A stretch of DNA of 64,000 nt from Seinonella peptonophila (GTDB lineage: Bacteria > Bacillota > Bacilli > Thermoactinomycetales > Thermoactinomycetaceae). Positions 1 through 8,337 of this stretch are shown here, one piece after another. Made by a program: the position numbers and the translations under genes. The stretch's first letter is position 1, and every line of letters begins with the position of its first letter. The stretch is taken from assembly GCF_900129355.1 (NCBI RefSeq), contig NZ_FQVL01000003.1, positions 124,001 through 188,000 of the forward strand, written 5' to 3'. The notes under the pieces are model-generated. The model did no database searches. It was not told the origin of the DNA and saw only the letters and a program-made list of their open reading frames with translations.

Positions 1-63
1 ATAATTGCTTGCAAGATCCATCATAATTGTAAGGCCATAGCGACCTTTCGTCGATATTTTCAT
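1..63 (-). CDS. cymR: Rrf2-family regulator CymR, N-terminal fragment
   Basis: Only the first 21 codons lie in the window; the gene runs off the left edge. The reading frame opens MKISTKGRYGLTIMMDLASN, the hallmark start of Rrf2 regulators of the CymR/IscR type, and an AAAGAGG ribosome binding site stands upstream of the ATG. In Bacillus, CymR is the master repressor of cysteine metabolism and works with CysK. rarA is its usual neighbour there (yrvN-cymR-iscS-trmU), and rarA is found just to the right here, which supports CymR over IscR. The effector and DNA-binding residues beyond the first helix cannot be checked. Confidence 0.8.
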   Translation of the reverse strand, partial: MKISTKGRYGLTIMMDLASNY

Positions 64-205
64 TACATTCAACCTCTTTCGTAAAATGGGCTCTTCTTTT
101 CATATCAAGTAGCTTGTTGTACTCATACATCCCTTAACATTGATCGAAATGAAAAGCATTTAAGCAACCTGGATAGATTGATAACTTATTTCTATTATAT
201 GTATA

Positions 206-838
206 TCACCTATCTTGTAACAACTGTTGCAACCATAGGTTACACTTATGCAGAAAAAATTGTACGCAAGGGCCAATGGTACAGGCAATGACTAGGGTTC
301 CAATAAAAACTTTTCCACCTAAAAGCCAGCCAATCGTAACAACAATTATTTCCATAATCGTGCGTACGGAGCGAATCGACAGATTGAATCGCTTGGAAAA
401 TTCTAACATCAAGCCATCTCGAGGGCCTGATCCATAACTTGGCGATAAGTACAGTGCTGCGCCAAAAGCAATGGTGATAATTCCTAGAAACAGCCAAATA
501 ATCTGTAACCATAATGTATGGGCAACAGGAATCCAATCACTTCTCAAGAAGAGATCCATGAGTAGACCAATCAAAAGTAGATTGAAAATCGTTCCCCATT
601 TTAGTAGACTGCGATTTAGAAAAAGCAATCCGATAGTAGCTACAAGACTGACCAGAAAATTGGCTGTACCAATCGAGAGAGATGTGACATTACTGAGACC
701 TGTATTTAAAACATCCCATGATCCTACACCTAACTTCGCTTGGATTGTAAAGGTAACACCCAATGATACCAAAGATAGTCCTACAAAGAAAAAAAGACTG
801 CGCCAAAAATGTTTGCGAACGGAACACCTAATTTGCAC
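206..838 (-). CDS. YczE/YyaS-type integral membrane protein
   Basis: A 210-residue, very hydrophobic protein with about five or six predicted membrane segments (roughly residues 12-32, 53-71, 80-97, 107-128, 155-195). The motifs GVGSWDVLNTGLS near residue 37 and the GSGPRDG stretch near 136 are typical of the YczE/YitT-like family of uncharacterised membrane proteins; B. subtilis YczE has been linked to surfactin production. The start is a GTG with GAGGGAG just upstream. It is transcribed away from rarA and has its own promoter, with a TATAAT at the conserved motif near position 880. Substrate and role are unknown. Confidence 0.75.
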   Translation of the reverse strand: MQIRCSVRKHFWRSLFFFVGLSLVSLGVTFTIQAKLGVGSWDVLNTGLSNVTSLSIGTANFLVSLVATIGLLFLNRSLLKWGTIFNLLLIGLLMDLFLRSDWIPVAHTLWLQIIWLFLGIITIAFGAALYLSPSYGSGPRDGLMLEFSKRFNLSIRSVRTIMEIIVVTIGWLLGGKVFIGTLVIACTIGPCVQFFLHKCNLWLQQLLQDR

Positions 839-957
839 CGCTCTCCCTCACTCTCAAACACTTGCACGATCCGTTTTATTATAGCGAAGAGATCATCTAT
901 TTTCCATAAAAAATAATAATCTTTCGTATTTAAGCGAAGAATGGAGTCTAATATATA

Positions 958-2274
958 ATGGATTTATTTTCATATCAATATCATAAAAAAAATCAATCTG
1001 ATCAACCTTTAGCAATTCGAATGAGACCCAAACATATTGATCAATTAGTTGGACAACAACATATCATCGGCTCCGGAAAATTACTGAAGCGAATGATCGA
1101 AGCAGATCGACTATCATCCATGATTTTTTATGGACCACCTGGGACTGGAAAAACAACTTTAGCACAATTGATTGCCAATGAATCAAAAGCAACTTTTATT
1201 TCTTTACATGCTGTCACTACCAGTGTGAAAGAAGTTCGTCAAGTTACAGAGGCTGCGCGAGAGCGATTACACTTCAATCAAGAACGTACCATTCTCTTTA
1301 TCGATGAAATTCATCGTTTTAATCGAGCCCAACAAGATTCTCTACTAAAAGATATAGAAGAAGGCTCTATCCTATTTATAGGTGCAACAACTGAAAATCC
1401 ATTTGTGACGATTAACTCTGCATTACTTTCACGAGTGCGACTTTTTGAGCTAGCCCCACTCACTCCAATAGAACTACAAACGATCTTAGAACGAGCTATA
1501 ACAGATGAGGAGCAAGGCATTGGTCATCTTCATGTATCCCTGACTGACGAAGCATGGGAACACATTTTGTTACATTCTGGTGGAGATAGTCGCCGAGCCT
1601 TGCAAACATTAGAACTAGCAGCGTTAACCACACCTGCCGACCAGGAAGGAAAACGCTTGCTCAATCTAGAGATAATCGAAGATTCCATGCAACAAAAGGC
1701 GGTTCGTTATGATCGAGCAGGTGATCAGCACTATGATACCATTTCAGCCTTTATCAAGAGCATGCGTGGTTCTGATCCTGATGCTGCTCTCTACTATCTT
1801 GCGAAAATGTTAAAGGCTGGTGAAGATCCTCTCTTTATCGCAAGAAGAATTGTGATTCAAGCTGCTGAAGATGTTGGAATGGCTGATCCTCGAGCCCTAT
1901 TAATCGCAACTGCTGCCGCGCAAGCTGTGCAATTTGTCGGATTGCCTGAAGCACAAATTCCCATGGCAGAAGCTGTTGTCTATTTGGCCACAGCTCCCAA
2001 AAGTAACTCAGTATATGAAGGAATCAATAAAGCTATGCAAACCGTTGCCGAAGAAAACTTAGGAATGGTTCCTCATCATTTGCGTGACACTCACTTCAAA
2101 GGGAAAAGCGAGCAAGCCAAAAAAGAAGAATATCAATATCCACACAACTATCCACGTGCCTATGTTCAGCAGCAATATCTCCCGGATGAACACATAGATA
2201 AGACTTTTTACCATCCCTCAGATCATGGCTATGAACAACGAATCCAACAGTTTCTAAGCTGGATGAGGGAATAA
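958..2274 (+). CDS. rarA: Replication-associated recombination protein A (AAA+ ATPase)
   Basis: A 438-residue RarA/MgsA homologue, the usual family length. It is a clamp-loader-like AAA+ ATPase that acts at stalled replication forks with RecA, SSB and replisome proteins. Visible features are Walker A GPPGTGKTT near residue 60, Walker B ILFIDEIHRF near 111, the sensor region GATTENPFVTINSALLSR, and the C-terminal MgsA/RarA tetramerisation domain (AEDVGMADPRAL, YLATAPKSN). A GGAG lies about 11 nt before the ATG, a slightly long spacing. It is divergent from the YczE gene and followed by a strong hairpin. Its position next to cymR matches Bacillus. Confidence 0.95.
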   Translation: MDLFSYQYHKKNQSDQPLAIRMRPKHIDQLVGQQHIIGSGKLLKRMIEADRLSSMIFYGPPGTGKTTLAQLIANESKATFISLHAVTTSVKEVRQVTEAARERLHFNQERTILFIDEIHRFNRAQQDSLLKDIEEGSILFIGATTENPFVTINSALLSRVRLFELAPLTPIELQTILERAITDEEQGIGHLHVSLTDEAWEHILLHSGGDSRRALQTLELAALTTPADQEGKRLLNLEIIEDSMQQKAVRYDRAGDQHYDTISAFIKSMRGSDPDAALYYLAKMLKAGEDPLFIARRIVIQAAEDVGMADPRALLIATAAAQAVQFVGLPEAQIPMAEAVVYLATAPKSNSVYEGINKAMQTVAEENLGMVPHHLRDTHFKGKSEQAKKEEYQYPHNYPRAYVQQQYLPDEHIDKTFYHPSDHGYEQRIQQFLSWMRE

Positions 2275-2278
2275 ATAA

Positions 2279-2319
2279 CCCACCCCGCTGAGTCACCGAT
2301 GGAGACTCAGCGGGGTGGG
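2279..2319. terminator. Perfect 16-bp inverted repeat after rarA, probable bidirectional terminator
   Basis: Positions 2279-2294 pair perfectly with 2304-2319 (arm CCCACCCCGCTGAGTC) around a 9-nt loop. The stem is very GC-rich and sits 4 nt after the rarA stop. The following bases are only moderately T-rich on either strand (TTATTTATT on the minus strand), so it may stop both rarA and whatever is transcribed leftward from the promoter near 2613. Confidence 0.7.
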
Positions 2320-2606
2320 ATTACTCTAATTGTTATTCATTCAATCGAATTAGGAAAACAAGGTTGACTTAGTTGTCACAACAAGCTAGAAGGCGATCCT
2401 CACTATTAGCAAGGGCAGCAACTGATGCACTTACCGTGGGTACTACACCACCGGTCAGCGGGAACTGATGTTGAACACCCCTGACAGTTAAAGGACTTGT
2501 AGTGAATCACGATTCCAAGGAGTACTCTGAACACAATCCATCCTATTCTGTGCACCCCAACTATAGGGGTTCCAACACAAATGCTGTGTTGGAGATTGGC
2601 AAACTT
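2320..2606 (-). ncRNA. Candidate structured non-coding RNA of unknown family
   Basis: About 290 nt between convergent rarA and hemC with no convincing gene. On the minus strand a good promoter (next entry) would start RNA near 2606. The transcript would open with two consecutive perfect hairpins: 2585-2593 with 2571-2579 (9 bp, 5-nt loop) and 2566-2570 with 2554-2558 (5 bp, 7-nt loop). More pairing follows, for example around the CCGTGG and CCACCGG segments near 2436-2454. It would end at the hairpin after rarA. I compared it by eye with SRP RNA, RNase P RNA, tmRNA and T-box signatures and saw none. It shares CTTGGAATCG with the 6S RNA in this window, which may be chance. A 49-codon cysteine-rich frame inside it (2406-2555) lacks a ribosome binding site. 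Confidence 0.35.
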
Positions 2607-2612
2607 ACTTCT

Positions 2613-2640
2613 ATTCTACTTATTTCGAAATAAAATGCAA
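2613..2640 (-). promoter_or_regulatory. Sigma-A-type promoter for the candidate ncRNA
   Basis: On the minus strand, TTGCAT (2635-2640) and TAGAAT (2613-2618) are separated by 16 nt. The spacer contains the 14-bp palindrome TTATTTCGAAATAA (2620-2633), which could bind a regulator. The only thing downstream is the structured region, because hemC ends before the promoter. Confidence 0.45.
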
Positions 2641-2692
2641 TCGAATGTATGTCCTGATACAAACGAGTATCCGAACATGCAACGAAATCAGT

Positions 2693-3640
2693 TTAACGAT
2701 TTTGGACTGCTTTTTGAATTGTCTCTTTGACCGAATCTATTACTATTCCCGCCCCTTGATCAAGTAACTGTACCGCCAATTCGCGGCCCACTTGTACAGG
2801 GTCGTCCCCTTCTATGACTCCTTGAAATGTCTTGGAGCCATCAGGCTCAGCTACCATGCCTGTCAAACGAACACGTCCTTCTATTACTTGTCCATGTGCA
2901 GCAATTGGCAAATGACAACCACCTTGAAAGAGTTGTTGAAAAGACCGTTCTGCTGCTATCACCTTCGCCGTCTCCGCATGATGAAGCAAGGAGAGGATTT
3001 GTCCTAATTCATCATCTTGTTCCCGACATTCGATCATTAATGCTCCTTGACCAATTGCCGGTGTCATGATATCGACAGAAATCCGTTCTGAAATCTTTTC
3101 CGTCCAACCCAGTCGCTTTAACCCTGCTGTTGCTAACACTGTCGCGTCAAAAGAACCTTCATTCATTTTACGAATCCGTGTATCAATATTTCCCCGAATG
3201 GATTCAACAATCAAATCAGATCGGTATGCTAAAATCTGCGCTTGTCTGCGAAGGCTACTCGTGCCAATAACGGCCCCGGATGGTAGCGAATCTAAACTTT
3301 GATTTCCCTTAGAGATCAAACAATCACGTGCATCCTCTCGAATCGGTATGCAGCCAATCTTCAATCCTGGTGGAAGTTCTGCTGGCACATCCTTCATACT
3401 ATGTACAGCAAAATCGATCTCTCCATCCAGTAATGCTCGTTCGATCTCCTTTAGAAAAAGACCTTTACCACCTATTTTCGACAAGGGGATATTCGATTTC
3501 TGCATTAGGTCTCCTTTTGTAACAATCACCTTTGTCTTGATCTCAAGGTGAGGAACTACTTCCTTCAATTGATTGATCACCCAGTTTGTTTGTGTGACGG
3601 CTAATTCACTGCCTCTTGTTCCTACGGTCAATGACCTCAT
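2693..3640 (-). CDS. hemC: Hydroxymethylbilane synthase (porphobilinogen deaminase)
   Basis: About 315 residues, the normal HemC length. It polymerises four porphobilinogen molecules to hydroxymethylbilane in haem and tetrapyrrole synthesis, in the cytosol. The start MRSLTVGTRGSELAVTQ is typical and has GGGG 10 nt upstream; an in-frame start 36 nt earlier lacks a ribosome binding site. The dipyrromethane cofactor attaches to the Cys of FQGGCHLPIAAHG. Other signatures are GEIDFAVHSMKDVP and ESIRGNIDTR. In Bacillus, hemC sits in hemAXCDBL; here it stands alone, with neither hemD nor hemB beside it. Confidence 0.93.
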   Translation of the reverse strand: MRSLTVGTRGSELAVTQTNWVINQLKEVVPHLEIKTKVIVTKGDLMQKSNIPLSKIGGKGLFLKEIERALLDGEIDFAVHSMKDVPAELPPGLKIGCIPIREDARDCLISKGNQSLDSLPSGAVIGTSSLRRQAQILAYRSDLIVESIRGNIDTRIRKMNEGSFDATVLATAGLKRLGWTEKISERISVDIMTPAIGQGALMIECREQDDELGQILSLLHHAETAKVIAAERSFQQLFQGGCHLPIAAHGQVIEGRVRLTGMVAEPDGSKTFQGVIEGDDPVQVGRELAVQLLDQGAGIVIDSVKETIQKAVQNR

Positions 3641-3733
3641 TATGTCAACCCCGTTCATGCAAATATTGAGGCTCATTATATCATAGGTTTGGAAACAGTT
3701 TAAATTTGTTTCGTGACAAAATGTTAACGCTGC

Positions 3734-4309
3734 TTAACCCATCATCTTATTAATGATGGATGGTACCTGATTCCAGTTACGAATTCGATCCATCTGATAA
3801 GGAAGATCGCGGTTATAAGTTGCATCTATAATCACAGCCGGAATACCATCTCGGTCATAGCGTTCTAAATGATCAGGAGCATCTTCAAAACAAAGATCAA
3901 GTTGTAGTTTTGTTGCAACTTTTGACTTATTTCTGGCATCCATGATCAGCCGATGATCATGGTAAGGAAAATGATAGTGCTGTAACCACCACTTTGTTAC
4001 TTTTTTCACTTCTGGTAATGAAGGTCTCGCTGTAACATAATAAATCTGATGACCCTTTTCTTGCAGTTGATTGAGTACCTCTGCTGCATCAGGGAATGGC
4101 TTTCCTTGCTCATATATCTGCCCCTCCAGCTGTCTCCACATCACCTTACCCTCAGAAGGTGTCATTTCATAAGCTTGATCTAAATAAAATTCAACAACTT
4201 CTTCTGCCCGTACATTTTTATCTAATTTTTTATTAAAAAGCTCTACTGCAATCCGATGTGTATCGACAATCGTTCCATCGATATCGACACCTAAACGTAA
4301 AACGCTCAT
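3734..4309 (-). CDS. HAD-superfamily 5'(3')-deoxyribonucleotidase-like protein (YqfW type)
   Basis: A 191-residue protein starting MSVLRLGVDIDGTIVDTH. The start has GAGGTGAT 5 nt upstream; a longer frame lacks that signal. The HAD motif I is GVDIDGTIVDT, motif II is YYVTARPS near residue 97, the Lys of motif III is in the ARNKSK region, and motif IV is LCFEDAPDHLERY. This layout and the length fit the NT5C-type nucleotidases, including B. subtilis YqfW, a putative nucleotidase. It probably dephosphorylates nucleotides or similar small phosphates in the cytosol; the exact substrate cannot be read from the sequence. Confidence 0.75.
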   Translation of the reverse strand: MSVLRLGVDIDGTIVDTHRIAVELFNKKLDKNVRAEEVVEFYLDQAYEMTPSEGKVMWRQLEGQIYEQGKPFPDAAEVLNQLQEKGHQIYYVTARPSLPEVKKVTKWWLQHYHFPYHDHRLIMDARNKSKVATKLQLDLCFEDAPDHLERYDRDGIPAVIIDATYNRDLPYQMDRIRNWNQVPSIINKMMG

Positions 4310-4567
4310 ACCATCACCTCTTTTTTCAACGCAATGTTTATATTTTTTACATGTCAACAAAGCCTATTCCTTATTTACAGCAACTTTGAAATTCATGATT
4401 GTAGCAATCTATATTTTTATAAAACCTTTACATATAGAGTAAGAAGCATAGAATCTTCTACTTCTATTCTCATTCTCGCTTGGTTTTTTGATATCCAATT
4501 GAGTAAAAAGATCATTATTTTGCCTATTAATCGTTTACCCAAAGTGAACCCTCACATTGGTACACAT

Positions 4568-4759
4568 AAAAAAAGAGCCCCCGGGAATGCCGTGGACTCC
4601 TTCGTTTTGAACCTGCTCTCAAGCAGGTGGGTGTCCTACATCTGCTGTCCGCGATTCCAAGAATGGCTTCAACTCCAGACAGATGACCCGAACTCCCGTT
4701 AAAAAGGTGTTGGCTCAAAACGTAAAGGATAAAACGTACATCTCAGGGTCTCTTTTATT
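4568..4759 (-). ncRNA. ssrS: 6S RNA (RNA polymerase-binding regulatory RNA)
   Basis: About 192 nt directly downstream of aspS, where B. subtilis carries 6S-1 RNA (bsrA). The 5' AAAGAGACCC pairs with 3' GGGGGCTCTTT to form a closing stem with one A-G mismatch. The far end folds as GGGTCATCTG with CAGATG plus ACCC, and a small hairpin (ACCTGCT-TGAG-AGCAGGT) lies on the 3' side of the central region. The 3' end is a rho-independent terminator (GAG...CTC stem, then seven T). A promoter sits at the right distance upstream. The call rests on position, length and overall fold; I could not run a covariance model. Confidence 0.7.
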
Positions 4760-4765
4760 GCCCTT

Positions 4766-4794
4766 ATTTTACCATGATCAACAAAGATTCGCAA
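4766..4794 (-). promoter_or_regulatory. Promoter of the 6S RNA gene
   Basis: Minus-strand TTGCGA (4789-4794) and TAAAAT (4766-4771) with 17 nt between them and a TG extended -10 (ATGGTAAAAT). Transcription would start near 4759, which gives an RNA beginning just before the closing stem. Confidence 0.65.
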
Positions 4795-4878
4795 GATCAA
4801 GCATCATGTTCACGATAGGGTAGCCGAAATCCTATCCAGAATGGAGATTCTTGTACTTACTCTTAGGCTTTCCTCACA

Positions 4879-6645
4879 TTATTTCCGAAGTCGAATGTGT
4901 AACTCTTTTAATTGGTCAGCATCGACAGCAGCAGGGGCCTCCGTTAATGGATCATATGCTTGTGCTGTTTTTGGAAAGGCAATGGTTTCTCGCAAATTTT
5001 GTTGTCCTGTCAAGATCATCATAATCCGATCAAAACCAAAGGCTACACCCCCGTGTGGTGGCGCTCCATATTCAAAAGCCTCTAGTAAGAAACCAAACTT
5101 CTCAGATGCTTCTGTTTCAGAGATTTGCAGTACCTGAAAGATCTTTTCTTGAATCTCACGTTGGTAAATTCGCTGACTTCCGCTCGATAACTCATACCCA
5201 TTGAGCACGAGATCATCGCATTCCGCACGAACCAATCCAGGATCAGTACCCAATAAGGGAATATCTTCTTTTCTTGGCATCGTAAAAGGATGATGCATGG
5301 AATCATATCGATTTGTCTCTTCATTCCATTCAAATAATGGAAAATCAGTAATCCAGACAAACTGAAACTGCTTTTCATCGATTAAGTTAAGCGTTCTGCC
5401 CAGTCGTAGGCGGATTTCACCTAGCATACGTGCTACGTTTTGTTTCGAGTCAGCTGCAAAAAAGAGTAAATCACCTGCCTCTACATCGGCAACTTGCTGA
5501 ATTGCTTGTAATTCTTCAGGTGTGAGAAATTTAACGATGGGTCCCTTGGGTTGCCCATCTTTAAAGGTTATCCACGCTAATCCTTTTGCACCTAAAGACT
5601 GCGCTATCTCTCCCCACGCATCGATTTCTTTACGAGTAAAATTGGCTCCTCCCTTCACATTTATTGTTTTCACTTGACCGCCTTTTTCAATGGCAGAGGC
5701 GAATACCTTAAATGAAGTACCTTGCAAAGTTTCCGTTAAATCGATTAACTCAAGTCCAAATCTTAAATCAGGTTTATCAGAACCAAAACGCTCCATCGCC
5801 TCATGATACGTAAGTCTAGGGAAAGGAGCTTGAACCGTCACGCCGATTGTCTCTTGAAAGAGAACCTGAAACATCTTTTCCATAATCCCTTGTAACTCTG
5901 TCCGTTCCATAAAGGATGTTTCAATATCAATCTGTGTAAACTCCGGCTGACGATCCGCTCGTAAATCCTCATCACGGAAACAGCGTGTAATCTGAAAATA
6001 GCGCTCAAACCCAGCAACCATCAGTAATTGTTTAAACAATTGAGGCGACTGTGGCAGTGCATAAAATGTTCCTTCATGCAATCGACTGGGTACAAGATAA
6101 TCTCTTGCGCCTTCTGGTGTGCTTTTGGTCAACATTGGTGTTTCAATCTCTAAAAATCCATGCTGGTCTAAGAATTGTCGTACCACTTGTAATGCCCGAT
6201 GACGAATCTTGATATTTTTTTGCATCTGAGGACGACGGAGATCTAGATAACGATGTTTCATTCGTAGCGTCTCGTCAACATCTGTTCCATCCTCGATAAG
6301 AAAAGGAGGTGTTTTCGACGGATTAAAAAGATATACTTGCTCACCCTGAATTTCAATTTCTCCTGTTGTTAACTTTGGGTTTACAGTATCTGGCGAACGC
6401 TTGACTACCGTTCCTGTAACGGATAACACATATTCATTACGAGCTTGACTTGCTAATTCTATCGCTTCAGTAGAAATATCTGGATTAAAAACAACTTGAA
6501 CAAGACCTGTGTGATCACGGAGATCTAGAAAAATTAAGCCTCCAAAATCACGTCGTCTTTGTACCCAACCATTAACCGTAACCTGTGTTCCTACTGTTTC
6601 AGTAGTTAACTGTTTTGTAAAATGTGATCGAAAATGATGTCCCAC
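4879..6645 (-). CDS. aspS: Aspartyl-tRNA synthetase
   Basis: 588 residues, full length for the bacterial class IIb enzyme, which charges tRNA-Asp (and often tRNA-Asn where GatCAB is used). It has an N-terminal OB-fold anticodon-binding domain (VNGWVQRRRDFGGLIFLDLR, residues 26-45), the class II core (motif 2 RCFRDEDLRADRQPEF; motif 3 GVAFGFDRIMM) and the bacterial GAD insertion between them. The GTG start lies directly after the hisS stop, with AAAGGAGTG 8 nt upstream, so the two genes form an operon under the hisS T-box. Confidence 0.97.
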   Translation of the reverse strand: MGHHFRSHFTKQLTTETVGTQVTVNGWVQRRRDFGGLIFLDLRDHTGLVQVVFNPDISTEAIELASQARNEYVLSVTGTVVKRSPDTVNPKLTTGEIEIQGEQVYLFNPSKTPPFLIEDGTDVDETLRMKHRYLDLRRPQMQKNIKIRHRALQVVRQFLDQHGFLEIETPMLTKSTPEGARDYLVPSRLHEGTFYALPQSPQLFKQLLMVAGFERYFQITRCFRDEDLRADRQPEFTQIDIETSFMERTELQGIMEKMFQVLFQETIGVTVQAPFPRLTYHEAMERFGSDKPDLRFGLELIDLTETLQGTSFKVFASAIEKGGQVKTINVKGGANFTRKEIDAWGEIAQSLGAKGLAWITFKDGQPKGPIVKFLTPEELQAIQQVADVEAGDLLFFAADSKQNVARMLGEIRLRLGRTLNLIDEKQFQFVWITDFPLFEWNEETNRYDSMHHPFTMPRKEDIPLLGTDPGLVRAECDDLVLNGYELSSGSQRIYQREIQEKIFQVLQISETEASEKFGFLLEAFEYGAPPHGGVAFGFDRIMMILTGQQNLRETIAFPKTAQAYDPLTEAPAAVDADQLKELHIRLRK

Positions 6646-7914
6646 TTATATAACACTCCTTTGTTCTTTGACATAATGAATGACTTGTTCAAGTCCGATC
6701 ATGATTTGTTGACCATCTTGAAGGTTTTTCACTGCAACCTTTTCAGCTGCAAGTTCTTCTTCGCCTATAATGAGCGCAAATTTAGCCTGTAAGCGATCAG
6801 CAGCTTTTAATTGCGCTTTCATCTTACGACCTAGGTAATCTACTTCCGCAGTCAATCCAGCTTGCCGCAGACGTTGTAATAAAGAGACTGCTGCCTTTTT
6901 TGTCTGATGATCAAATGTGATCAAGTAACAATCGATTCCTGCGTGATCAGTTGGGCCACAAGATTGTTTTTCACAAGCTAACATGACGCGTTCTAATCCA
7001 AGAGCAAATCCAATTCCTGGCATATCAGGGCCACCAATCTCGCCAACCAATTGATTATAGCGTCCCCCTCCGCCAATTGTTCCAGCTTGTGCCCCCTCGA
7101 TTTCGGTATAAAACTCAAAGGCCGTCAAGGTATAGTAATCAAGCCCTCTCACTAGTAGGGGATCGACTACATACTGAATACTGAGATCAGATAAATATTG
7201 TTGTAGCAGCTCAAAATGCTCTGCTGCTTCTTTGCTAAGGCTATTCAAAATGGATGGAACTTCTGTTAACAGCTCACGGGTCGCTGGGTCTTTACTATCC
7301 AAAATGCGTAATGGATTACGATGTAATCGAGAACGATCGATTGCTGATAACTGCTGCTCATATGGGGTGAAATAATCGATGAGCCTTTGGCGATACCTTG
7401 GACGTGATTCGGCATCACCTACACTATTAATTTGAACGACAACATTTTGTAAACCAAGTGAAGCGAAGAAGCTCATTCCTAAAGAAATCACTTCCGCATC
7501 TAATGCTGGATCAAGACTACCAAATGCTTCGGCTCCAAATTGATGAAACTGCCTTGTTCTTCCTGCTTGAGGATTCTCATAGCGAAACATCGGCCCCAGA
7601 TAATAAAGTTTAGTAGGTTGCGGATCAGCATATAACTTATGCTCTACATAACTACGAACGATCCCAGCCGTTCCTTCAGGTCTCAGCGAGAGGGATCTTT
7701 TTCCTCGATCCGTAAATGTATACATTTCTTTCTCTACAATATCGGTGGTTTCCCCCACACTACGGGCAAACAATTCACTATGTTCAAAGATTGGTGTCCT
7801 CATTTCCCTATAGTTAAAAGTACGTGTGATCTCACGAACTTTTTCTTCCATCCAGTGCCATTTCTCAATATTTGCTCCAAAGATATCAGATGTTCCCCGT
7901 GGTAAACGGTACAT
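6646..7914 (-). CDS. hisS: Histidyl-tRNA synthetase
   Basis: About 422 residues from MYRLPRGTSDIFG; GGGAG precedes this ATG, and a 14-codon longer frame would enter the T-box leader. It is the class II enzyme that charges tRNA-His. Motif 2 lies in YLGPMFRYENPQAGRTRQFH, and the His-specific signatures are RGLDYYTLTAFEFY and GGGGRYNQLVGEIGG. The C-terminal anticodon-binding domain starts near residue 325. It is the first gene of a hisS-aspS operon with no intergenic gap, as in B. subtilis. Confidence 0.97.
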   Translation of the reverse strand: MYRLPRGTSDIFGANIEKWHWMEEKVREITRTFNYREMRTPIFEHSELFARSVGETTDIVEKEMYTFTDRGKRSLSLRPEGTAGIVRSYVEHKLYADPQPTKLYYLGPMFRYENPQAGRTRQFHQFGAEAFGSLDPALDAEVISLGMSFFASLGLQNVVVQINSVGDAESRPRYRQRLIDYFTPYEQQLSAIDRSRLHRNPLRILDSKDPATRELLTEVPSILNSLSKEAAEHFELLQQYLSDLSIQYVVDPLLVRGLDYYTLTAFEFYTEIEGAQAGTIGGGGRYNQLVGEIGGPDMPGIGFALGLERVMLACEKQSCGPTDHAGIDCYLITFDHQTKKAAVSLLQRLRQAGLTAEVDYLGRKMKAQLKAADRLQAKFALIIGEEELAAEKVAVKNLQDGQQIMIGLEQVIHYVKEQRSVI

Positions 7915-7935
7915 GGTCAACACTCCCTTCAAAAT

Positions 7936-8200
7936 AATAAAAACCCTCGTCCGCAAAGGGACGAGAGTTGAATTCCCGTGGTTCCACCCTGATTGAAAAC
8001 TACATACAGTCTTCCACTCAAGCCTGTTAACGCCAGTCTACGTTCTAGCCTACTGATGTAAGATTACATGTTCAGCAAGAAAATCTCCGGGTGTCTTTCC
8101 TTACGTCAGTTCAAAGAGCTGCTTTCAGCCAAGGCAACTCCTCTCTGCTAGAGCTAAACGTAATTACTTTCCCATCATCGAATCATATTCAAATTCAATA
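7936..8200 (-). promoter_or_regulatory. T-box riboswitch leader of hisS-aspS
   Basis: The antiterminator T-box AGGGTGGAACCACGGG lies at 7975-7990 (minus strand). It is followed by an intrinsic terminator (arms 7959-7965 and 7946-7952, then T-rich sequence). Uncharged tRNA would pair with the T-box and prevent termination. Aligning the specifier region with the valS leader of this window (GAA-GGTA-G against GAA-AGAC-A) puts the codon at GAC (Asp, 8093-8095). It overlaps CAC (His, 8091-8093) in a GACAC string, which would suit an operon encoding both synthetases. Confidence 0.92.
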
Positions 8201-8206
8201 CATCAT

Positions 8207-8235
8207 ACTGTACTGATTCGCCATAGTCTTGTCAA
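8207..8235 (-). promoter_or_regulatory. Promoter of the hisS-aspS operon
   Basis: Minus-strand TTGACA (8230-8235), 17 nt, TACAGT (8207-8212). The predicted start near 8200 leads straight into the T-box leader. Confidence 0.7.
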
Positions 8236-8337
8236 GGGATGGTTCCCACAAATTTCATATTTTTTGCCTACATCCATTTAAAAAAAGGCTATCCTAAATA
8301 AAACAAATCGTAAATGAATATGAAAGGAGATTGTTTC

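Noticed and set aside
2320-2606. SRP RNA, tmRNA, RNase P RNA or T-box in the rarA-hemC gap.
   Set aside because: None of the hallmark conserved sequences of these RNAs could be found on either strand.
4334-4702. A 122-codon plus-strand frame across the nucleotidase promoter and the 6S RNA.
   Set aside because: It overlaps the 6S RNA with its promoter and terminator, has no ribosome binding site, and the product resembles no protein.
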